From: Puccinellia tenuiflora
Lineage: Eukaryota; Streptophyta; Magnoliopsida; Poales; Poaceae
Direction of reading: 5' to 3'
Length of the DNA: 64,000 nt
NCBI GenBank assembly: GCA_012064385.1
Contig: QRDG01002509.1
Location: 1 to 64,000, forward strand
The notes under the pieces are model-generated. The model was not told the origin of the DNA. It saw only the letters and a list, made by a program, of their open reading frames with translations, and did no database searches. Positions within the stretch are counted from its first letter, which is position 1. Each line of letters starts with the position of its first letter. The translations under genes were made by a program, and so were the position numbers. This document shows positions 54,631 to 64,000 of the stretch, one piece after another.

Positions 54631-57600
54631 TAGTTGCCCGGTGAATAAAATTCTCCATTTTTATCTATGACTTGATCTAAGAAGAATGCCGCCAGCTCCT
54701 CTTGAATTGCTCGCAAGCGGTCTTGTGGTAGGAGCATGTCCCGCATCTCTTCGATCTATATAATTTATGGAAGGGGTCAATTAATATATATATATGAGAG
54801 AATCTCAACACAATTGATTGTAATAAAATAGTATTGTGAATATTGTTTACTTACTTCAAGATGTTCTAAGAGTCTGCTCCTCTGATAACACCTCTGGCGA
54901 ATGAACTCGCAGACATACAATCCACATAAGTGATTTCCGGATCCCTGTCTCGGGCACTTTATAAGGACAAAGTTCAATCAAAATAATAATCAAGCATGAT
55001 AATATTATTAAACTTCAATCAAATAGATGCCCGGGTCTAGCTAGAACTACTTACCCGCCATGTCTTTAAATTCAAGCTCATCTGTCCATTCACCCGGAGC
55101 CCTGTTGGTGAACCGTTTCCAAGCCCTGGAAGTCAATGAAAAAGAATAAATGACTTATTAATTACTACATACCAGGAAATGAACGAAAGTTGCCGATATA
55201 GTGCCATAATGATTGAAATTACCTCTGGATCATTCCCTTCATGTCCTCCCAGTTCCCTGGTTGATCACGTAGCGGGTCCATGACTTGTACTATTCCTTTG
55301 TCAGGAATAATGATAAATAACAGATAGTGGAACCTGCGCACGAATTACTCGTCAATTACACTTAATTAACATGGAGTATAGAAGGTGTATAGACACTAAC
55401 ACTCACCCGAAGTTGTAAGGAAATAGTATTTGTGTTTTAGTTTCTTGCTTCCTTAACGCAAGTACCAAGAGGTCCTCCGTTTCCTTTTCTTTATGTATAA
55501 GATTGTACTGATGAATGACATGTGGGTCAACGAACCCAATGTCATAGATTCCAGATAATCTGCATTCTCGAATCTTCAATCTGCATAATAGAGTGAGGAT
55601 AATTACAAATATGTTTAACGAGCTGAGTTAGAGACTTAGTTACAGAAAAAATACTTACAGACAATAGGCACTGACGATAGATTTGTCGATGGCATCTTGT
55701 TGGAATAACTGAAACAGTTCTTCAAATTCAACCTGGACCTGGGCAGTTCCACGACCGTAATGCTCTTCTTTAACCTCCAGGTTGATCCAGTTTTTCCCTT
55801 CCTTTGCTGCTTCCATGTACCACGCATTCAATCTTCGCATTTTTGTTGGAAGGTTTGGGACCTTCTCTGGTTTGACAAAAGGCTCCCCGTGCTTGTATTT
55901 GTACTTGTCTGTGATCACCTCAGCAATGGGATACTCTATTAGCGAGCCCAAGTATTCAGCCATGGTCACACCAAGCTCAGCGGCGGCTTTTTTGATTTGT
56001 TTGTTAGTTAATTGTTTAGGCCGAGGGACATCGGAACACACCCTCAGCGGGGCGCACGATTGCTTCTCCTGTTGTCCGAGCTGAGGAACTCCTTGACCGT
56101 ATGGACGGTCCTTCGGCTTCGGAATATTGCGTGCCCTCAGAACATCGGGCGGCACCTGAGCATCACGTGCCTTTATAATTGTCCGGTCGTAGTCCGATAA
56201 AATCTGCTCAGCCGTTGGTCGCGTCAGGTTTCTCAGTGTTCTCTCAACTAAGACCGGATCTAGTGGGACCTTTTGTGGCCGCTTCGGTGCTAACTGGCGT
56301 CTGACATCCTCTTTAACCCACTCTTTTAGCTCTGCTTCGGTCTTTTCGTAAGGTAATTTCTCGATAGGCTTGGCGGGTTTCGCTTTCTTCTGATGCCTTG
56401 TACCACTAGAACCCGAGGCAGAGGCGGCGCAGGCGGTGCTCTTCCGCTTTTGAACACGACTATGAGCCTGTGACGGCTGAGGCTGTGGAGGAGATGCCTG
56501 ACACGGCGGAGACGGCTGAGGCGGTGGAGACGGCTGACGCGGCGGAGGAGATGGCTGACGCTGCAGAGGAGATGGCTGTCACGGCGGAGATGGCTGAGGT
56601 GGCGGAGACGGATGACGCGGCGGAGACGGCTGAGGCGGCGGAGATGGTGACCTTGGCTTCCAATTTGGAAGCACAATGTGTTCCTTCCGCCATAGAACAG
56701 TAGTTTTTCTACCATCCCTCAGTGCAGTCCCGCCTTCACCCGTAGGGTAGTCAAGCTGCAGATCCTCGTATCCTTTCATGACTTCATCCACTACGACAAC
56801 AGAATATCCATCTGGAATCGGCCGCGAATGGTAAGTACCATTAGTTACAGCAGCTAAGACTACGCCGACCGCCACCTTCACGGTTATGTTCATCAATGGA
56901 GCATGTAGCTCACAATTTTCCCTCTCCGTGATATCATCCACGGGGTAGCGACGAGCCGAGATATCTAGCCGAAAGAGCTCCGTGGAAGCCACGCTGCTTT
57001 TCCGCTGAGATGGTGGGCCGCTATCTTGCTGAGAAGGATCTTCGTGCCGCTGAGCTTCCCGGGTGGTAAGTGAATCAAGGATCTGCTCCTGCCTAGTTAA
57101 TCTATCTTCAATCTGCTTCAGCCGATCTGCCTCCTCTGCCTTCTTCCTCCCTCGGCTTCTATAACTGTCAGCGTCATCTGGAAATCCATACTTCCACGGT
57201 ACGGAGCCTTCTGTGCCTCGTGTCCGACCTTTGTGTTCTGGATTCCCGAGGGCCCGTGACAGCTCGTCCTTCTCTCTGTTTGGAACGAACTCCCCGGCTT
57301 CTACCTCCTTCATTATCTTCTGAAGTTCAGCGAGAGGGGTTGCAAGTTGTGCTTTTGTAAAGATGCACTTCCCTGTTTCTGGGTGCAACGTTCCCCCATG
57401 CCCGAAGAACCAAAGTTTTGCCCGATCAGCCCACAGCTGCGTCTCAGGAATTATCCCTTGTTCAAGCAGGGCGTTCTCAAGTCTCTCCACCTTAGGCTTG
57501 ATAGCCCTGTAGCCACCTGACCCCATGCTATGGTGATATTCCTTCTTGGAAGCATTTTTCTTATTAGTTGCTGACCTTTTCTTAGCCTCGCCAGATATCT

Positions 57601-58366
57601 TGTACTTGACAAATTCCTCCCACTGATCCCTTAGCTTTTCATACGCTCCAGTGAACTCCGGAGTCTTTTTTGAAGGACAAAGTCCTTGTGCAATCTTTTC
57701 TTCCAGTTTGCAAATTGTTCGGCCATCTTCTTCAGTGCCCACTCCTTGACCTTTTTCTCTATGGGATCCACGTAATTTGGATCCTCCTCCTCTAACGGAT
57801 GAGCGTCATCGTCTTGACGAGGAAGCGTGAAATTAGCCATTAGCGTCGTCCAAAGATTTTCTTTCACTCTATCGTCAACAAAAGTGAGAGACGAGCGTTC
57901 TGTCGCCTTCGGCTCATTCCATTCTTGAGTGGTGATCGGGACGTTGTCCCTAACAACAACTCTGCACTGACTTACAAACTTGACTAAATGTGTCAGCGGT
58001 CTGCCATCTGGAGCTACTGCTTCGATCTTGTATCTCTCTTCTTTATCACACCTTTTGGATGGGCCTCGTTTGGGGATAGAAGAAGATTTGCTCGATCCGG
58101 AGGGCTAAAAGAAGAAAGATCGTTAATGCATATATATATATATATGAATCAAATAGTGGATTTAGTCAATATAGGGTTAGTTAATATACCGCGCCGGAGT
58201 TTGTAGTAATAATTGTCCGGTCACCATCATCACCGGATGCCTCAGCTTCTATCTGCGCTCCCTCGCCGGAGTCGTTCAGAAAGCTCGAGGTGAACTCCAA
58301 CTCATCTTCACCGCGGATAATATCTTGCAATATGTTCTCCTGATTTTCGTCTCTGTTGTGATCCAT
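54631..58366 (-). pseudogene. CACTA ORF2: TNP1-like region fused to Ulp1-like cysteine protease, lightly damaged
   Basis: Exon 1 (58366 to about 58189) starts MDHNRDENQENILQDIIRGE, acidic. The next exon has ERYKIEAVAPDGRPLTHLVK and VVVRDNVPITTQEW, the plant En/Spm transposase (Transposase_24/Ptta-like) region, then SMGSGGYRAIKPKVERLENA and a Lys/Glu coiled-coil stretch. A Pro-rich repeat (56640-56460) and a basic region follow, then a conserved block (VPNLPTKMRRLNAWYMEAAK). Short C-terminal exons carry a Ulp1-like protease: FHYLLFIIIPDKGIVQVMDP (His near 55332, Asp near 55290), then QGSGNHLCGLYVCEFIRQRC (Gln and Cys near 54940), ending GEFYSPGN at TAG 54631. Known: such CACTA proteins bind subterminal repeats; the protease role is unproven. 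Damage: one A lost from the A run near 57670, and a TGA in the Pro-rich repeat near 56580. Confidence 0.8.
56460..56660 (-). repeat. Coding minisatellite for Pro-Ser-rich repeats in ORF2
   Basis: Units of about 15-18 bp resembling CCGTCTCCGCCGCCTCAG on the minus strand encode PSPPPQ/PSPPRH-type repeats. About ten units. One unit carries TGA in place of an expected CGA-type Arg codon. Confidence 0.75.
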
Positions 58367-58399
58367 AGTTTCTGCAAGGACAATTGACCGGGTGGTTAA

Positions 58400-58660
58400 T
58401 GAAACTAACCCATTCTTATTCTTATTCTTATTCTTTTAATTCTATTCTTATTCTTATTCTACACTAATTATTAAAATAGCTAACATAATTGCGAACACTA
58501 ATTATTAGTGTTAACACAATTGCTAACATTTCAAAATAGCTAACATTTTAATTATTCAAAATAGCTAACATTATTTAAAATAGCTAACAATTGCTAACAC
58601 TAATTAATACAAATTGCTAACACTAATTATTAAAAATAGCTAACAATTGCTAAATGATGA
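58400..58660. repeat. ATTCTT microsatellite and TAGCTAACA-type tandem repeats
   Basis: (ATTCTT)n at 58408-58456 is followed by about ten copies of words AATAGCTAACA and AATTGCTAACACTAATTA. It lies just upstream of the ORF2 start and may alter its expression or reflect slippage. Confidence 0.75.
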
Positions 58661-58699
58661 ACACATGACGTCATGGTGATGTCACCGATGAACTTGGGC

Positions 58700-59220
58700 A
58701 CGGCTTGATCACGAAATCGTGCAATCGGCTATAAATTGGGCACGGGCATGGGCTCTAGGAGCTAGAGGAGGCCGAGAAGAGTACGAGGTGGCGGTGGAAT
58801 GGACCAAATGGTCGCCGGAGGACCGACGGCGACCATGTCTGCGGCGGCGGGCGGTGTGGTTCTTCGTGGAGCGCGGGAGGGAGAGGGTGGAGGGGTCCCA
58901 GAGGACGGGGTGCTCACCGCTGGGAGGTCGGAGGAGGCTGGTGACGGGCGGCGACCGGCGGAGGAAGCTCGGCCGGCGGAGGTTGCCGGAGGAGGCGAGA
59001 TGACGTGCTGCGGAGGCTCGGGCGGCCGGCGAGGAGAAGGAGAGGGCGGCCTCGGCTCGGGCGGGCTCGGGCGGCACGTCGAGGGCGGCGCGTGGCGGCC
59101 GGCGGCGAGCAGCGAGGACGCCGGAAAATCGGGCAGCCTGCCGGCGTGGGGGAGGGGTCCGTGCGCGTCCTTAGCAAGTTTGCGAGAATGAAGGGGATCG
59201 GGGAGAAGAGAAGGAGGTTA
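58700..59220 (-). other. GC-rich leader upstream of ORF2 (element 3)
   Basis: High-GC sequence with open frames on several strands and no recognisable protein. It sits between the internal repeat cluster and ORF2, like 12926-13560 in element 2. Possible 5' UTR/promoter CpG-rich region (inference). Confidence 0.45.
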
Positions 59221-59229
59221 TAAGAGGAA

Positions 59230-59440
59230 AGGGCCTTTTGTCCCGGTTCGTGGCTGGAACCGGGACGAAAGACCCTTCCGTCCCAGTTCCAGCCACCAAC
59301 CGGGACGAAAGGGTGACCTTTAGTCCCGGTTGGTGGCTGGAACCGGGACGGAAGGGTATTTTTTCGGACTCCGAAAAGGTGCGCGCCAAAAGACCCTTTA
59401 GTCCCGGTTCCAGCCACCAACCGGGACTAAAGGTTCTTTC
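59230..59440. repeat. Internal cluster of subterminal-type repeats (element 3)
   Basis: Three inverted pairs of GTCCCGGTT(C/G)GTGGCTGGAA / TTCCAGCCACCAACCGGGAC (59239-59270, 59281-59306, 59319-59348) and a fourth at 59400-59433. Same arrangement and position as 12721-12925. Confidence 0.85.
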
Positions 59441-60152
59441 AGGAATTAAAATTTGGGCGCCAACAAAAGTTTGTTCTATTTTTTGTTTTAAACTTATAAA
59501 ATTATAAATACAATATCTTTCGATCTGTTTATCAGAAAAAAACAATAATTTTTGTTTTAAACTTATAAAATTATAAATACAATATCTTTCAAAATGGAAT
59601 TAAATATTTCTAGAAACTATAATTAAGTCTAGAAAGTTGTCCCGTTTCCAGCATAATCGCAGAAATTTGTGATTTTTAAAAGAGGTGGATGGAAATCTTT
59701 TCTTAGAAAACAAATTGATTATTTGTGCATATAACATGTTCTAGCATATTAAAAAAATAAATCACCCAAGTTTTGCAACATATTTCTGGTAGGTCCTTCA
59801 CAAAAAAAAAACCATTTCTGACACTCGGAAAATGGAAAGTGGTTTTTTTATTCAATAAAAAAAACTTCCTTCGTCAACATTGTCCGTGCTTCCAAGATGC
59901 ATGTTTGTGTGGAATATGGACCCATTCAAACAAACTATGCCATGTATTTGGCCATAACACCCGTTATTTCGACACAAACCCTAGAATGTTAGGAGGAGAT
60001 AGCTCTTTGTTGTGAACAAGTTTTCAACAGAACTGTCGTACTGCCTAGGACATATTCCAAGTTCTTGAGCCGTGGGGTGCTGAGCCGCCGGCGCTGCGCA
60101 TCCAAAGAGAAGGAACCCTCACAGGGTCATAGCTCACATGAGAAGGAACCCT
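59441..60152. other. AT-rich spacer in element 3
   Basis: No gene. Contains a 53-bp direct repeat around TTTTGTTTTAAACTTATAAA (59478 and 59549). Confidence 0.55.
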
Positions 60153-60446
60153 CTAAAGAAACGACCACCTACTGTCATACTGCCTATCCAATAGATACAT
60201 GTAGCGACGGACGTGCTCATCCTCCTCCCTGATACGGCGACGTACCACCTCCTCGGAGGCCGGCTCCCTCTGCACCGAGCGTGGCCCACGCGACTGCCAC
60301 CACAGAAGATCCGGGTCGACGACATCACCCGGATTCCTCACCAAGCTACGCGTCCCGGAAGGTAGCACCTCCCAGTGCCAGCCCGGTGGAGCCCAGTCCC
60401 GCACATCGCCCCTCTGGTCCAACATGGACATCGTCGCCGAGAACAC
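60153..60446 (-). CDS. Small ORF in element 3, function unknown
   Basis: 97 codons starting MFSATMSMLDQRGDVRDWAP. It is Trp/Arg-rich, with LVRNPGDVVDPDLLWWQSRG and an RRIREEDEHVRRYMYLLDRQ helix. Balanced composition and Trp content argue for real coding sequence. It lies between TNP2 and ORF2 in the same orientation. A leading exon of ORF2 or a separate protein are both possible; the open frame ends soon after a frame change near 60150. I recall similar stretches in uncharacterised grass proteins but cannot name them. Confidence 0.45.
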   Translation of the reverse strand: MFSATMSMLDQRGDVRDWAPPGWHWEVLPSGTRSLVRNPGDVVDPDLLWWQSRGPRSVQREPASEEVVRRRIREEDEHVRRYMYLLDRQYDSRWSFL

Positions 60447-60559
60447 CTAAGTCAAAAACGCCTAAGTCAAAATTTTGTTACAATGGAAGAGTGATGAGGT
60501 TGCAGATATGAGTTTAGATGTGATATGGCAATGGAGGCCAAGCCTACATATATAGAGTG

Positions 60560-60870
60560 ATCAGGGCCTTTAGTACCGGTTCGTGTTACCAACCGGGACT
60601 AAAGAAGCACACGGATCGTGTGTTTCTTTCAAGCGTTTGTGAGCCGTTGTATCAGGGGTGTGTTTCTTTAGAGCGCTTGTGAGCCATTGGATCAGAAGCA
60701 CACGGATCGTGTGTTTCCTTCGAGCGCTTGTGAGCTGTTGGATCAGGGCCTTTAGTACCGGTTCGTGTTACCAACCGGGACTAAAGAAGCACACGGATCG
60801 TGTGTTTCTTTCAAGCGATTGTGAGCCGTTGGATCAGGGGTGTGTTTCTTTAGAGCGCTTGTACACCTTC
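60560..60870. repeat. Tandem duplication, about 181 bp unit, with embedded inverted pairs
   Basis: Two direct copies (60566 and 60747) begin GGCCTTTAGTACCGGTTCGT and run through ACCAACCGGGACTAAAGAAG and CACACGGATCGTGTGTTTC. Each holds palindromic ACACGGATCGTGTG words and GCGCTTGTGAGCC repeats. Related to 6970-7060 in element 1, in reverse orientation. Confidence 0.8.
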
Positions 60871-61205
60871 TAATCGCCTATAAATAGCGACGTCCCTGCA
60901 GCGAAATGGCACACAACGAGCGTCTACCTTTGCCATCGAACCCAATGGTTGGATTTAGCCTACCCGCTGGCATGTTCCCTAACACAAGCCCTCGGGTAGG
61001 TTGAATCCAACCACTGGATTAGGGTGACACAATGATGAATTGCCGAGGAGGTGGGAGTGGCTGCAAGGCTCTTTGATGATCTACAACATTCCCAACACTT
61101 TTTGGGACGGTCGTTAGATCATCAAAGAAGTCTTGCGGCTGCTTGGATCGAAGGTCGATTTGCTGCTCACTTCAGTTCATCGACCGAATACAAATCATTC
61201 GGATT

Positions 61206-61275
61206 CCCGTCATACAGCCCAACGGTGCATTTGATATGCAGGCACTCACGAGCCACCGTTGGGCTGTATGACGGG
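61206..61275. repeat. Perfect 22-bp hairpin downstream of TNP2 (element 3)
   Basis: Arm 61206-61227 (starts CCCGTCATACAGCCC) and its exact complement 61254-61275, with a 26-nt loop. It lies about 130 bp beyond the TNP2 stop. The same hairpin, with a few changes, follows TNP2 in element 1 (about 6796-6864). Confidence 0.85.
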
Positions 61276-61400
61276 GAAACCGTGTGCATTTGATAAAAGG
61301 TTTAATACATCATGTTTGAGAACACTCATACATAAATATTATTACACGAAGACGAAGGCGGGAAGCGGTGGAAGATCATCAGAGAAGTCTTGCCGCTTTC

Positions 61401-64000
61401 TTATGGTCGCACCGGCCGTAACCATGGAGCATCTTCATCATTCAACACGATGGTTGGGTCAGTTTTGACCGTGAAGGGGGGAATTTCATCAAACTTATCG
61501 TAATCTTCTGACATGTCTGTCTTGTCCTCCACTCCCACGATGTTTCTTTTCTCTGAAAGAACTATGTGACGCTTTGGCTCGTCGGATGATTTATTCGTTT
61601 CCTTATTTTTCATCTTTCTCGGTTTGGTAGACATGTCCTTCACATAGAACACCTGAGCAACATCATTGGCTAGGACGAATGGTTCGTCTCCGTAACCAAG
61701 ATTGTTGAGATCCACTGTTGTCATTCCGTACAGCTTGTCTACCTGAACCCCCACTCCATTCAGCTTGACCCATTTGCACCGGAACAAAGGGACCTTAAAA
61801 GAAGGTCCATAGTCAAGTTCCCATATCTGCTCTATGTAACCATAATATGTGTCCTTTTGTCCATTGTTGTTTATTGCATCAAACCGGACACCACTGTTTT
61901 GGTTGCTGCTCTTTTTATCTTGGGCGATCGTGTAAAATGTATTTCCATTTATCTCGTACCCTTGGAAAGTCAACACAGTCGAAGATGGTGACCTGGCCAA
62001 CAAGTAAAGCTGATCTCCAACAGTGTTGTCATTAATGAGATGTGTTCGCAACCAACCGCCGAAAGTATCAATGTGTTCATGTGTAATCCAGGTGTCGGAC
62101 TGTCCCGGGTGTTGAGACCGTAATATGTTCTTGTGTTTCTCGATATACGGGGCCACCAAGGTAGAACTCTGTAGAACTGTGTAGTGTGCCTGAGTTAAAG
62201 AATGCCCATCCCTGCATATGTCTGCTTTCTTTCCTAGCGTGCCTTTTCCACTCAGTCTCCCCTCATGTCTTGATTGTGGAACACCAATCGACTTAAGGTC
62301 AGGAATAAAGTCAACGCAGAACTCAATGACCTCCTATGTTCCATAGCCCTTGGAGATGCTTCCTTCTGGCCTAGCACGGTTATGGACATATTTCTTTAAA
62401 ACTCCCATGAACCTCTCAAAGGGGAACATATTGTGTAGAAAAACAGGACCGAGAATGGCAATCTCTTCGACTAGGTGAACCAGCAGATGCGTCATAATAT
62501 TGAAGAACGATGGTGGGAACACCAACTCGAAACTAACAAGACATTGGACCACATCGTTCTGTAACTGTGTCAGATTTTCTGGATTGATTACCTTCTGAGA
62601 TATTGCATTGAGGAATGCACATAGCTTCACAATGGGTACTCGAACATTTTCCGGTAGAAGGCCCCTTAGTGCAATCGGAAGCAACTGCGTCATAATCACG
62701 TGGCAGTCATGAGACTTTAGGTTTTGAAATTTTTTCTCAGCCATATTTATTATTCCCTTTATATTCGACAAGAAGCCAGACGGGACCTTGATACTGTTCA
62801 GGCATTCAAAAAAGATTTCCTTCTCTGCTTTGGTAAGGGTGTAGCTGCTCCGGTGTATCTTGTTCTGTGGATGCATGTTGTTTGGGTCTTTCATACGTTG
62901 TTGGTCCTCCCGTGCTTCCGGTGTATCTTTTGTCTTCCCATACACGCCCAGGAAGCCTAGCAGGTTCACGCAAAGATTCTTCGTCACGTGCATCACGTCG
63001 ATTGAAGAGCGGACCTCTAGGACTTTCCAATAGGGTAGCTCCCAAAAAATAGATTTCTTCTTCCACATGGCCGCATGTCCGGTACCGTCATTCGGAACAG
63101 ATTGACTGCCAGGACCTTTTCCAAAGATCACTTCTAGATCCTTGACCATATCAAATGTATCATCACCAGTACGGTGGTCAGGCTTCCTCCGAGGCTCGGG
63201 CAGACCTTGGAAATGCTTGCCTTTTTTTTACGGGATGCTTGGGTCGGAAGAAATCGACGATGCCCCAGGTACACAACCTTCTTACACTTCTCCAAATATA
63301 TACTATCTGTCTCCTCTAAACAGTGCGTGCAAGCATTGTATCCCTTGTTTGTCTGTCCTGAAAGGTTACTAAGAGCTGGCCAATCATTGATAGTTACGAA
63401 CAACAACGCTCGTAGGTCAAATTCCGTCTGTTTGTGCTCATCCCACACACGTACACCTTCTTCGCGCCACAACTGTAAAAGTTCTTCAACCAAAGGCCTA
63501 AGGTACACGTCAATGTCATTCCCGGGTTGCTTCGGGCCTTGGATGAGCACTGGCATCATAATAAACTTCCTCTTCATGCACAACCAAGGAGGAAGGTTAT
63601 AGATACATAGAGTCACAGGCCACGTGCTATGACTACAGCTCTGCTCTCCAAAAGGATTCATGCCATCTGTACTTAGGCCAAATCTTAAGTTCCTTGCGTC
63701 ATCTGCGAAGTTCGGGAACTCTCTCTCGATTTTTCTCCACTGTGACCCATCAGCGGGGTGTCTCAACATCGCGTCTTTCTTACGATCTTCTTTGTGCCAT
63801 CGCAACAACCTGGCATGCTCTTTGTTTCGAAACAAACGTTTCAACCGTGGTATTATAGGAGCATACCACATAACCTTGGCAGGAACCCTTTTTCTCGGGC
63901 GCTCGCCCTCAACATCACCAGGGTCATCTCGTCTGATCTTGTACCGCAATGCAGTGCATACCGGGCATGCATCCAAATTCTCGTACTCCTCACCACGATA
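61401..64000 (-). pseudogene. TNP2-type CACTA transposase, C-terminal two thirds, nearly intact (element 3)
   Basis: The 5' part is beyond the window. From the edge: a cysteine pair region (MDACPVCTALRYKIRRDDPG), the Transposase_21 core (LRFGLSTDGMNPFGEQSCSH; PGNDIDVYLRPLVEELLQLW), a DUF4218-like block (62700-62340; LPENVRVPIVKLCAFLNAIS, FMGVLKKYVHNRARP) and a DUF4216-like end (LDYGPSFKVPLFRCKWVKL) to the stop at 61401. Damage visible: a short frameshifted stretch around an A8 run near 63220, and one TAG near 62335 where the other copies have GAG (Glu). The frame before and after the TAG is continuous. Known role: CACTA end recognition and cleavage together with the ORF2 product. Confidence 0.88.

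Larger units (their letters stand above)
54191..64000 (-). mobile_element. CACTA (En/Spm) element 3, minus strand, runs out of the window
   Basis: The right terminus lies at 54191 (AACTGGTGGAAAACGGGGC, two changes from CACTAGTGGAAAACGGGGC). Reading leftward in element orientation from the window edge: TNP2 (64000-61401), a hairpin (61275-61206), repeat arrays (60870-60560), a small ORF (60446-60153), an internal repeat cluster (59440-59230), a GC-rich leader (59220-58700), ORF2 (58366-54631) and right subterminal repeats (54410-54191). At least 9.8 kb is in the window. This is the least damaged of the three elements and defines their common layout. Confidence 0.88.

Noticed and set aside
56470..56703. 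Acidic repetitive plus-strand frame (TAETAEAVE-type repeats)
   Set aside because: It is the antisense reading of the Pro-Ser minisatellite of ORF2.

Overview
The window looks like a stretch of grass nuclear genome, almost certainly Triticeae (wheat, Aegilops, barley or rye group). It holds three large CACTA (En/Spm) transposons whose termini begin CACTAGTG and carry dense CTTTAGTCCCGGTTCG-type subterminal repeats. It also has a non-autonomous LTR retrotransposon whose LTRs begin TGATACGTG, a degenerate BARE/WIS/Angela-like LTR head, Stowaway MITEs (CTCCCTCCGTTC ends), Tourist/Harbinger, Mutator-like and Helitron insertions, and LINE remnants. Ordinary genes are rare. No bacterial, organellar, RNA-gene or CRISPR signal was seen.

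Layout. 1-889: 3' part of a broken FAR1-related gene. 1181-16193: two neighbouring CACTA elements sharing a duplicated 0.76-kb left end that includes host flank. Each carries a small coiled-coil/membrane ORF and a decayed TNP2 transposase; the second also carries a decayed ORF2 (TNP1-like region plus Ulp1-like protease). 16194-21027: low-copy-looking sequence with a polyA retroposon (17-18 bp target-site duplication) and a Copia-like LTR fragment. 21028-27527: complete LTR element with TSD GTACC and no polymerase. 27533-29200: sequence paralogous to 16194-16620, with a second polyA retroposon. 29759-34855: Helitron containing a Harbinger element with GC-rich cargo. 35780-37990 and 40820-41800: LINE ORF2 remnants on the minus strand.

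The gene-bearing part is 38170-50500. It holds a conserved-looking intronless gene of unknown function (minus, 38170-38658), a small secreted peptide gene ending GPSPRGPGH (plus, 43085-43312; PIP/PIPL family), and a three-exon DUF642 cell-wall protein gene (minus, 48721-50500). MITEs, fold-back repeats and a Mutator-like MITE lie between them.

50600-54190 holds a small Helitron and a stack of three truncated LTRs. From 54191 to the window edge a third CACTA element lies on the minus strand. It is the best preserved: ORF2 has one frameshift and one nonsense codon that I can see, and TNP2 has one nonsense codon and a short frameshifted stretch. All three CACTA elements look defective, but together they show the layout: small membrane ORF, TNP2, hairpin, internal repeat cluster, GC-rich leader, ORF2 with C-terminal Ulp1-like protease, terminal repeats. 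Coordinates of element ends and splice sites were read by eye. Family names for LTR elements are from memory and are tentative.
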